DNA from: Candidatus Hodarchaeota archaeon
Lineage (GTDB): Archaea; Asgardarchaeota; Heimdallarchaeia; Hodarchaeales; Hodarchaeaceae
NCBI GenBank assembly: GCA_016840305.1
Contig: JAEOSP010000763.1
Coordinates: 1-6,057 of the forward strand
Direction of reading: 5' to 3'
DNA: 6,057 nt
The notes beneath the pieces are model-generated. The model worked only from the letters and a program-made list of their open reading frames with translations. It was not told where the DNA came from and did no database searches. This document shows, piece after piece, positions 1 through 5,248 of the stretch. Each line of letters opens with the position of its first letter. The first letter of the stretch is position 1. Made by a program: the position numbers and the translations under genes.

Positions 1-132
1 CGTATTGCTGATGAGATGGAATGGATGTATGACAAGTTAGGGAGACGTTTTTTTTGGTTTGCAGATGATAATTTTCGTAATGGTTCTCCAAAATTGATTG
101 AGGATCTTTGCAAATACAAATACATTGGCTGA
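1..132 (+). pseudogene. Truncated end of a B12-binding-type radical SAM protein (5' part outside window)
   Basis: Frame 1 is open from the first base to a TGA at 130-132 and encodes 43 residues. The stretch EMEWMYDKLGRRFFWFADDN followed by FRNGS fits the region of B12-binding radical SAM enzymes (MiaB/HpnR-like architecture) that lies after the 4Fe-4S cysteine motif: an E-x-E helix, then a beta strand ending in F-x-D-D-N-F-x-x-N. In this family the TIM-barrel usually continues for well over 100 residues after that motif. Here translation stops about 20 residues later, after KYKYIG, and the next 38 bases before the convergent gene show no continuation in any frame. I therefore call it a 3'-truncated gene, probably inactive. 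The SAM-binding CxxxCxxC motif and any cobalamin domain would lie left of the window, so the family call rests on one motif. A genuinely short variant cannot be excluded. Confidence 0.55.
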
Positions 133-170
133 TTAACCTAGTTACAAAATTCGACAAAATTTAACCAATC

Positions 171-986
171 TTATATAGCATTAAGGGGTTTTAAGGATCG
201 GATGATTGTCTCCACCTTACGATTAGTCTCAAGGGAATGCATATAAGCTAAATCTACGTATTCAAGTAGTTCATACTCCAACGAACGGTGATCAAAAGAT
301 AAACCATGCATAAACCAATTTTGGTTATAGGGGTCAATAATTATTCCTTCTTTGGCTAAATGCCTAAAAACTTTGGGAAGAAAAGCAATAATATGTCGCC
401 CTTCAGTCGATTGAAGTTCAGTGAGTTTAGTACCATTACTGTATCGTTGGATGATAAATGGAATAGCCTTTTCTTCTACCATAAACGTACCTAATCCAAA
501 TACATCTGAAAATATTACTCTTATCTCTTTCTTTTCAAGCTCAAATTTCTGATTCCTATAGAGTGCATTAGCATCTTCGACTGTGACATAATGATTGGCA
601 ATTTCCCTTAATTGACAATGGTAAGGTTTAATAATAAATGATGTCAGATCAGAAACGGGAAAGAAACACAGAAATGGAGTATTCTTCCCTCCAGGTAAAA
701 TTTGGCTAGCGGATTTTTTAGTATACCGAGATAGGAGCGAATGATACTCCTTTTTATCAGTTGAACCACCTGTGGCATTTATTAAATCAGCAGCAGTTTG
801 GATTTCCTTGTGGATACGAGTTATAATGTTTTCACTAAAAAATTCAGTCTCTTTTGCCAACGTGAGGGAAACTGTGACTTCCATATCCTTATAACTACCT
901 AATGTTGTAGTTGCTCGGAGATCAACCTCAATCTTAAATCTGTTGTTTTTAATGCTAAATTTGTCAGGGTAGGAAATCAATGTCAA
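171..986 (-). CDS. Unrecognised protein with a kinase-like (aminoglycoside-phosphotransferase-type) C-terminal half
   Basis: This 271-residue protein was not recognised as a named family. Its C-terminal half has the spacing of a kinase-fold C-lobe. Residues 176-190 (IPFIIQRYSNGTKLT, then E) look like a hinge (strand, acidic/aromatic turn, NG). Residues 214-223 (GIIIDPYNQN) place D218 and N223 at the D-x4-N spacing of the catalytic loop. YVDLAY at 243-248 puts D245 where the metal-binding Asp would be. The usual His before the catalytic loop and a clear P-loop Gly motif are missing, so activity is uncertain. The N-terminal 100 residues are beta-rich and unlike anything I recall. There is no signal peptide or membrane segment. 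The start is TTG at 986; its TTGA overlaps the upstream aminotransferase stop (983-985), the typical geometry of termination-reinitiation, and no strong Shine-Dalgarno motif precedes it. It is the last gene of the row. A phosphotransferase or a degenerate nucleotide-binding protein are the main guesses. Confidence 0.75.
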   Translation of the reverse strand: MTLISYPDKFSIKNNRFKIEVDLRATTTLGSYKDMEVTVSLTLAKETEFFSENIITRIHKEIQTAADLINATGGSTDKKEYHSLLSRYTKKSASQILPGGKNTPFLCFFPVSDLTSFIIKPYHCQLREIANHYVTVEDANALYRNQKFELEKKEIRVIFSDVFGLGTFMVEEKAIPFIIQRYSNGTKLTELQSTEGRHIIAFLPKVFRHLAKEGIIIDPYNQNWFMHGLSFDHRSLEYELLEYVDLAYMHSLETNRKVETIIRSLKPLNAI

Positions 987-2104
987 AGAATATCTTTAAG
1001 ATTTTCAAGATACTCAACCAAACTCTTGAGTGCTTCAGGCATGTTTTTCCTTCCAAATCCGATTCTAAAGTGATTATCTCCATACATAAAGGCACTACTA
1101 GGTAAAAGTAATACACCAGCTTTATCAATAAGATGGGTACAGAATCTCTCTGATGAAGATTCTTTCATTAACTTTGGAAAAGCTATCGGCCCAGCCTGGG
1201 GACGTACCCAGTCCATAAAAGAGGTTTTCTCGAAAAAGTTATCTAACAATTTGAGGTTTGACTTAACTATTGAGAGATTTCTTTGAACTAATATCTGATA
1301 ATTTCTAAGGGCTATGGAGGCTAAAAATTCACTGGATATACTGTTGCAAATAGTTGTATAATCTTTAAAACTAGCAAGTTTGTTAAGAAGTAGTGTATCC
1401 TTTGTTGCAGTCCACCCGATTCGAAGACCTGGTAATCCAAATGATTTAGACATAACACCTAAGGATATTGCTTTATCATACAAATCACATGCAGGTGTTA
1501 AACGTGAAGAAGATTTATATTCTAGCATTCGGTAAACTTCATCAGAGAAGAGATAGATGTCATTCTCTTGAACAATTTCTATAAGGCCCTCATATTTCTT
1601 CTGTGATAATAGTGAACCTGTAGGATTATGAGGGAAATTAATAACAAGTGCTTTTGTATCTGCCGTAATATTCTCTGTTAAAAAATCTAAGTCGAGATTC
1701 CAATTATTTTTTTCATCCATTTGCCATTTTGTTACTTTACAACCTATAGAATCAGCAATTTCGAATAAAGACTGGTAGGCTGGATACTGTACAATAATAT
1801 TATCTCCAGGATTAAGAACTACATTCATAAAGGCGAAAATTCCTTCTTCCGCTCCTGAGTAGGCTAATATTTTTTCTTTGGAAATATCTTCATAGAAGGT
1901 AGAGATTGCACCTCTTAATTCAGGACTACCTTGGGAGTCAGTATAACTTAGTCTAAGGTTTTTGAACTTATTTTCAACTCCCTCTTCTAATTGTAAAATC
2001 TCTTCTACAGAAAAAGACTCACAGTCCGAAGCACAGAGTAGATGAGGGATTTCAAATTCATACTTAGCAAAAAAACGCTCTATCAGAAACTCTTTAATTT
2101 TCAT
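983..2104 (-). CDS. PLP-dependent class I/II aminotransferase, capreomycidine-synthase-like subgroup
   Basis: The 373-residue protein is a complete fold-type I PLP enzyme. Visible motifs in order: YTDSQGSPELR (54-64, substrate/PLP entry strand), YSGAEEGI (82-89, cofactor phosphate cradle), YPAY (107-110, ring-stacking Tyr), HNPTG (159-163, with N160), SDEVYR (187-192, D188 for the pyridine nitrogen and Y191), MSKSFGLPGLRIGW (218-231, Schiff-base K220 and R228) and FRIGFGR (346-352, R347 for the substrate carboxylate). The N-terminus, MKIKEFLIERFFAKYEF followed by LLCASDCES, is typical of a subgroup that includes capreomycidine synthase (VioD-like) and many uncharacterised aminotransferases. 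It is a cytosolic enzyme that transaminates or otherwise acts on an amino acid; the substrate cannot be read from sequence. I chose ATG at 2104 rather than an in-frame TTG at 2143 because family members start here and the longer form would overlap the upstream gene. It lies 16 nt after that gene and overlaps the next by 4 nt. Confidence 0.93.
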   Translation of the reverse strand: MKIKEFLIERFFAKYEFEIPHLLCASDCESFSVEEILQLEEGVENKFKNLRLSYTDSQGSPELRGAISTFYEDISKEKILAYSGAEEGIFAFMNVVLNPGDNIIVQYPAYQSLFEIADSIGCKVTKWQMDEKNNWNLDLDFLTENITADTKALVINFPHNPTGSLLSQKKYEGLIEIVQENDIYLFSDEVYRMLEYKSSSRLTPACDLYDKAISLGVMSKSFGLPGLRIGWTATKDTLLLNKLASFKDYTTICNSISSEFLASIALRNYQILVQRNLSIVKSNLKLLDNFFEKTSFMDWVRPQAGPIAFPKLMKESSSERFCTHLIDKAGVLLLPSSAFMYGDNHFRIGFGRKNMPEALKSLVEYLENLKDIL

Positions 2105-2117
2105 TAGAAATATACAA

Positions 2118-2121
2118 CTCC
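2118..2121 (-). promoter_or_regulatory. Ribosome binding site of the aminotransferase, touching the upstream stop codon
   Basis: Read on the minus strand, GGAG directly uses the last base of the upstream TAG stop (2123-2121) and sits 13 nt before the ATG at 2104. The spacing is long for a Shine-Dalgarno site, but the overlap with the stop suggests translational coupling between the 104-aa gene and the aminotransferase. It supports the ATG over the upstream TTG start. Confidence 0.5.
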
Positions 2122-2435
2122 TATAGATGGAGACTCGTGTCAATTACCAATTGCTTCGGTAAATTTGGTTTTAGGGTATTAACACCATCTACTTGTACTT
2201 GAGTAAGATCAATAACCAACTTCTCTGAATCAAAGACAGCACGAAGGCTGATTTTGTTGTTACTAAATTGTAGAATAATTCGTCGTACACCAGTGTAAGT
2301 TATTTCAGTTTGCGCGATATATTTTTCTTTAATAATCTTTGAGAGAAATAACTCTCTATTTGATTGTATCCATTTTTGTTCTAACGAATTTTGATTTGTT
2401 CTAGCAGCATTTAGATTGTTTTGCTCGTTTTTCAT
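2121..2435 (-). CDS. Small unrecognised protein, 104 aa
   Basis: I do not recognise this family. The protein has an Asn/Gln-rich, probably disordered N-terminus (residues 1-20), a short helix with W22 (about 19-40), then alternating strand-like segments: TEITYTGVRRIILQF (43-57), KISLRAVF (61-68), KLVIDLTQVQVDGV (72-85) and QLVID (95-99). This suggests a small all-beta or alpha+beta domain. It has no cysteine, no signal peptide, no membrane segment and no metal-binding motif. The ATG at 2435 is preceded by a strong Shine-Dalgarno site. It lies between kynureninase and the aminotransferase, so it may be an accessory subunit or binding protein for one of these enzymes, but that is only context. 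Its C-terminal strand pattern recurs in a short open stretch just upstream (2460-2573), which suggests the gene was once tandemly duplicated. Confidence 0.8.
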   Translation of the reverse strand: MKNEQNNLNAARTNQNSLEQKWIQSNRELFLSKIIKEKYIAQTEITYTGVRRIILQFSNNKISLRAVFDSEKLVIDLTQVQVDGVNTLKPNLPKQLVIDTSLHL

Positions 2436-2445
2436 GTAAAATATA

Positions 2446-2453
2446 CTCTCCTT
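2446..2453 (-). promoter_or_regulatory. Strong ribosome binding site of the 104-aa gene
   Basis: On the minus strand AAGGAGAG precedes the ATG at 2435 with a 10-nt spacer. It is the best Shine-Dalgarno match in the window and confirms that the small gene is translated from this start. Confidence 0.7.
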
Positions 2454-2459
2454 GTTATC

Positions 2460-2573
2460 TTATTTTCCCATTGCATCTAATGAGCCAGATTTTAGTAAAT
2501 TTATATTATCTGCTTGTTTAAGTGTAAACAATTCAATAGAAAGGTCCACGTCGGTTATGATCGACCATCTTTT
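2460..2573 (-). pseudogene. Probable 5'-truncated copy of the 104-aa gene, overlapping the kynureninase 3' end
   Basis: On the minus strand a frame is open from just after a TGA upstream of 2573 to a TAA at 2460-2462 (37 codons), in a different frame from kynureninase, whose last 41 nt it overlaps. Its translation contains DLSIELFTLKQADNINLLK. This aligns with LVIDLTQVQVDGVNTLK (residues 74-90) of the 104-aa protein: with one gap, L, I, L, T, Q, D, N, L and K coincide in 17 columns, with D/E and V/I exchanges between them. The only start candidate of note is GTG at 2549, giving 29 residues, and it has no Shine-Dalgarno site. I infer a decayed tandem copy that lost its 5' part. A real micro-ORF, or a chance match over so short a length, remains possible. 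Confidence 0.4.
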
Positions 2574-3807
2574 TCAAATATTGAACAGTTTTCCAAATTT
2601 CTATATATTGATTGTACATAGGGGAGGGAGAGATTCGGATAACATTAGGTGGACGGAAATCAGTAATGATATTACAACTCTCCTTTAAGTATTCGTGGAT
2701 AAGAAGTGCTTCATTATGTTCTAAAGCAATATGACCAGTTCTATGTTCAGGTTTACGAGGTGTACCGATAGTAAAATTATATGGATCATCGGTTAGAAAA
2801 TTGTCTACTAAAAATATTAAATAAGATGTCATTTTAATGGATTTTTTACGAATTTCATTAATTCCTGCTTGTAAGATTAGGTTTAACGATCCTTCAATCG
2901 GAGCGGAGCAAAGAATATTCGAACTTGATATTTGCCACCCTCCAGCGGATCTTGAATGGTTGAAATCAAGTAACATATCGAACTGTTTGTCCTTTACATA
3001 ACCAAACCAACCTGCTAAACCAGGTTCGGTGCTAAAATGCTTTTTATTAACATATAAAAATGCTGTTCCACCCGGACCTGAATTCAAATACTTATAGCTA
3101 CACCAAAAAGCAAAATCTACTCCCCATTTGTCAAAATAATGAGGTACAACTCCGACAGAATGAGAACAATCCCATCCGATAGTAATTCCCCTACTATTTG
3201 CTTCTCTCGTAATTCTTTCCATATCCAATAGTTGGCCACTTCTATAGAGAGCTGATGGTAGTACTACTAATGCGATTTCTTCTTCATTCATATATTCAAC
3301 AATTGTATTCGTATCAAGAGTACGGCCGTCTGTACTCGGAATTAATAGGAGATCCGTTTTTGGGTCTAAGTTCTTAAGTTTAATTTGGCTTTTTAATGCA
3401 TAAATGTCAGTCGGAAAGTCTAACTCATCAGCAAGAATCTTCGTCCTTTTACCTTTTGGTTTATAGAATGTGCTTACCAAGGAATGGAGATTAATTGTTG
3501 TAGTGCCAGTAGCAACTACTTCATCAGACTCAGCACCAACTAGAGGAGCAACCAAGGCACCAAGACGTTCACCATAATGAAACCAAGGTTTTTCGATATC
3601 AAACCATCCACGTATTCCCATTGTTTTCCATTCTGTCAACACCCTTAACAAATCCTCCTCAGCTTCCTTTGAAAGCAATCCTAAAGAATTTCCATCAAAA
3701 TATACGGATTCCTCAGGAATGAAAAATCGATTCCGATATTCTGCCAAGGGATCTTCTGAATCCAGCCTTAAAGCTAATTCCTCTTCTACTGAAAACTGAT
3801 CACTCAT
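2533..3807 (-). CDS. kynU: Kynureninase (PLP-dependent L-kynurenine hydrolase)
   Basis: Kynureninase cleaves L-kynurenine or 3-hydroxykynurenine to anthranilate or 3-hydroxyanthranilate plus alanine in tryptophan breakdown and de novo NAD synthesis; it is a cytosolic homodimer. The 424-residue length is close to the family norm. Visible motifs: YFDGNSLG (36-43), TTTINLHSL (102-110), FPTD (131-134, F131 stacks on PLP), DCSHSVG (213-219, D213 and H216), CSYKYLNSGPGG (236-247, Schiff-base K239 with Y238), GWFG (266-269) and VIRISPSPMYN (389-399, with the carboxylate-binding Arg at 391). The sequence around 210-270 resembles the human enzyme more than bacterial ones. Two substrate-site positions differ: W68 stands where human has H102 (Trp in bacterial enzymes), and the loop ISSSNIL (293-299) replaces ISNPPIL, so N333 becomes Ser. 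Start ATG at 3807 has AAAGGA upstream. It heads the minus-strand row; a nine-residue tail (HNRRGPFY end) exceeds the usual C-terminus slightly. Confidence 0.93.
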   Translation of the reverse strand: MSDQFSVEEELALRLDSEDPLAEYRNRFFIPEESVYFDGNSLGLLSKEAEEDLLRVLTEWKTMGIRGWFDIEKPWFHYGERLGALVAPLVGAESDEVVATGTTTINLHSLVSTFYKPKGKRTKILADELDFPTDIYALKSQIKLKNLDPKTDLLLIPSTDGRTLDTNTIVEYMNEEEIALVVLPSALYRSGQLLDMERITREANSRGITIGWDCSHSVGVVPHYFDKWGVDFAFWCSYKYLNSGPGGTAFLYVNKKHFSTEPGLAGWFGYVKDKQFDMLLDFNHSRSAGGWQISSSNILCSAPIEGSLNLILQAGINEIRKKSIKMTSYLIFLVDNFLTDDPYNFTIGTPRKPEHRTGHIALEHNEALLIHEYLKESCNIITDFRPPNVIRISPSPMYNQYIEIWKTVQYLKKMVDHNRRGPFY

Positions 3808-3817
3808 TTTGGAACAA

Positions 3818-3824
3818 ATCCTTT
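3818..3824 (-). promoter_or_regulatory. Ribosome binding site of kynureninase
   Basis: On the minus strand AAAGGAT lies 10 nt before the ATG at 3807, a moderate Shine-Dalgarno match that supports this start and implies a leadered transcript. Confidence 0.45.
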
Positions 3825-3854
3825 GTTAAGAAATTGCTATAAACGTGATCAATC

Positions 3855-3866
3855 TTCATATATTCA
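3855..3866 (-). promoter_or_regulatory. Candidate TATA box for the kynureninase gene row
   Basis: On the minus strand AATATATGAA lies about 53 nt before the kynureninase ATG. Transcription starting about 25 nt downstream would give a leader near 28 nt that includes the ribosome binding site. A second TTTATAG at 3838-3843 is closer, but would start the transcript downstream of the ribosome binding site, so I prefer the distal element. In such AT-rich DNA this is weak evidence. Confidence 0.25.
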
Positions 3867-3892
3867 AATATCTTGGGGAAATTTAATGGAGC

Positions 3893-4137
3893 TTATATAT
3901 TACAATGAATAAAAGGGGAATTACTTGTCTTTTTTAGGATTCTTACCATATGAATTTCCTCAGGTTCCAATTCAAACAAATTCTCAATAATTTCGTCAAC
4001 CAATTTAATCCCATTGCGCATGTAAAAATTTACAGTATTTTGTGATGATGTTGCTGAAACATAAAATTTTTTTGCTCCCGTTTTAAAATTCTAAGTAATC
4101 CGTAATGGAGATCATGTAAGAAATTCAGAATGATAAA
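3893..4137 (-). pseudogene. Frameshifted C-terminal remnant of a GNAT acetyltransferase
   Basis: No intact ORF is present, but two minus-strand frames join into the C-terminal half of a GNAT-fold acetyltransferase. Frame A (4137 to about 4078) reads FLHDLHYGLLRILK, the helix that follows the acetyl-CoA-binding motif. Frame B (4090 to a TAA at 3893) reads GAKKFYVSATSS then QNTVNFYMRNGIKLVDE and ends near ELEPEEIHMVRIL. The K-K-x-Y-V-S-A-T-x-S-x-N-T-V-x-F-Y-x-x-x-G pattern is characteristic of the GNAT beta5-alpha4 region. The frames switch inside 4076-4084; one missing base there would give ...LKRGAKKFYVSAT. The N-terminal half with the R/Q-x-x-G-x-G/A acetyl-CoA motif is absent, because the intact peptidase gene begins immediately upstream. 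Thus it is both 5'-truncated and frameshifted. Frame A happens to be in phase with the peptidase reading frame, directly after its TGA. Confidence 0.75.
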
Positions 4138-5073
4138 TCAAACGTTATTTGGTAAATCTTCTGGGTTTATTCCGCAATGTATTTCACTATTTTCGATTTG
4201 AAAAGCAAAAGCCATCCGAGGGGTATTAAATGCTAAACCTATTGATCTTGAGGTTAATGAAATAATGCCTCCTAATCCATCAACTTTCTTTTTTAAATCC
4301 TTAATTGTGAAATTAGCTGCTTCTTGCGCAGATAGTCCTAGTTTAATATATTGAACACATGAATTTGTAGCTAAGATTCGTATTAAATCTTCTCCATAAC
4401 CAGTTGCTGCAGCTCCTCCGAAATTTCTTTCAAGATAAGCTCCAGATCCCCATAAGGGTGTGTCTCCAACACGGCCTGCGCGTTTATATGGAGTGCCACC
4501 AGTAGAAAGGGCTACAGAAATGTGACCTGTTTGATCTAAACATACACATCCAACTGTTCCCATTTGAGTAGGTTCATTTTGCTTCCGAAAAGCATCTTTG
4601 GGTTTAAATTTCTTCATTTTCTTTATTTCATGATACCTTTCCAATTCTCTTCCAACAAGAAGATCTTCAGGAGAAACCTCAGGAACACCCATCTCTTGAG
4701 CAAAAAGGTTTGCACCTTTGCCAACAAGCATAATATGGTTAGTTTTTTCCATAACAAGACGTGCAACTTTGACAGGGTTTGTAATATTTTGGATAGCGCA
4801 AACGCTTCCAATTTTATATTTTTCAGTTGCTATTATTGCGTCCATTTCTACTTCTGCAACTTGATTGACAAAAGATCCCTTACCAGCATCAAAAGTTGAA
4901 TCATTTTCCATAATTGTTATCGCTTCTTCTGCTGCATCTAGAGCTTTTCCATTCTTAACTTCTAAAATTCTGCTCGCTACAGAACATGCTTTCTTAACTC
5001 CTCTCAGATGTTCATCAATGAGATCATCAGGAATATTCCATGCCCCTCCGTGAATTATAACTCCGTATTTCAT
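4138..5073 (-). CDS. Isoaspartyl peptidase / L-asparaginase, Ntn-hydrolase (plant-type) family
   Basis: The enzyme hydrolyses isoaspartyl dipeptides, and often L-asparagine, releasing aspartate. It is made as a precursor that cleaves itself to give alpha and beta chains. The 311-residue length fits the family. Landmarks: IIHGGAW (6-12, N-terminal strand), DAGKGS (62-67), then MGTVGCVCLD (171-180), where cleavage before T173 exposes the catalytic Thr. STGGTPYKRAGRVGDTPLWGSG (190-211) carries the second Thr, the conserved Arg and the GD that bind the substrate alpha-groups, and AATGYGED (222-229) closes the site. All key residues are present, so it should be active as alpha (1-172) and beta (173-311) chains in the cytosol. 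ATG at 5073 begins the first beta strand and has AAGGGG 7 nt upstream. It is transcribed divergently from the DRG GTPase and is separated from kynureninase by a dead GNAT gene, so shared regulation is doubtful. Confidence 0.94.
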   Translation of the reverse strand: MKYGVIIHGGAWNIPDDLIDEHLRGVKKACSVASRILEVKNGKALDAAEEAITIMENDSTFDAGKGSFVNQVAEVEMDAIIATEKYKIGSVCAIQNITNPVKVARLVMEKTNHIMLVGKGANLFAQEMGVPEVSPEDLLVGRELERYHEIKKMKKFKPKDAFRKQNEPTQMGTVGCVCLDQTGHISVALSTGGTPYKRAGRVGDTPLWGSGAYLERNFGGAAATGYGEDLIRILATNSCVQYIKLGLSAQEAANFTIKDLKKKVDGLGGIISLTSRSIGLAFNTPRMAFAFQIENSEIHCGINPEDLPNNV

Positions 5074-5080
5074 TAAACTA

Positions 5081-5086
5081 CCCCTT
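5081..5086 (-). promoter_or_regulatory. Ribosome binding site of the isoaspartyl peptidase
   Basis: AAGGGG on the minus strand, 7 nt before the ATG at 5073, is a fair Shine-Dalgarno match and supports that start. Confidence 0.4.
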
Positions 5087-5114
5087 ATGGGATGTAAGAT
5101 CTTATTTCTAAGGA

Positions 5115-5124
5115 TTTAATTAAA
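5115..5124 (-). promoter_or_regulatory. Candidate TATA box for the isoaspartyl peptidase
   Basis: The palindromic TTTAATTAAA is centred about 46 nt before the peptidase ATG. Initiation about 25 nt downstream would give a leader near 21 nt containing the AAGGGG site. It lies in the 175-bp divergent gap 5074-5248, where no gene or inverted-repeat operator was seen. Confidence 0.3.
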
Positions 5125-5208
5125 GGTTATTATCATTCTGTTCTAATTGAAAGTTTCATTAATTCCAATCAATTTGACCTGAAATGAAGCTGAAACAAAT
5201 CAAGCTTG

Positions 5209-5217
5209 TTAAATATT
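5209..5217 (+). promoter_or_regulatory. Candidate TATA box for the DRG GTPase
   Basis: TTAAATATT is centred about 36 nt before the GTPase ATG. Initiation about 25 nt downstream would leave a leader of only about ten bases. This agrees with the absence of any purine-rich Shine-Dalgarno site before 5249, where the sequence is GATCTCCTA. Confidence 0.35.
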
Positions 5218-5248
5218 CAAAATTTGTTCAAACAAAGCTGATCTCCTA

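Noticed and set aside
132..171. Hairpin terminator between the convergent genes
   Set aside because: Only short T/A-rich runs are present; no inverted repeat with a stem followed by a T tract was found.
1..2435. Peptide-maturation (RiPP-like) cluster: radical SAM plus small protein
   Set aside because: The radical SAM gene is truncated and on the opposite strand, and the 104-aa protein has no cysteine, no repetitive core and strand-like rather than leader/core architecture.
2452..2688. Plus-strand open frame of 78 codons
   Set aside because: It lies opposite the kynureninase 3' end and the small remnant, has no Shine-Dalgarno site and no recognisable protein pattern; it is the complement of coding sequence.
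4564..4899. Plus-strand open frame of 111 codons, rich in Phe and Cys
   Set aside because: It is fully antisense to the well-supported isoaspartyl peptidase, and its Phe-rich composition is what Lys/Glu codons give on the opposite strand.
5074..5248. Operator or riboswitch in the divergent region
   Set aside because: Apart from TATA-like elements, no clear inverted repeat, conserved aptamer-like pairing or direct repeat was visible.
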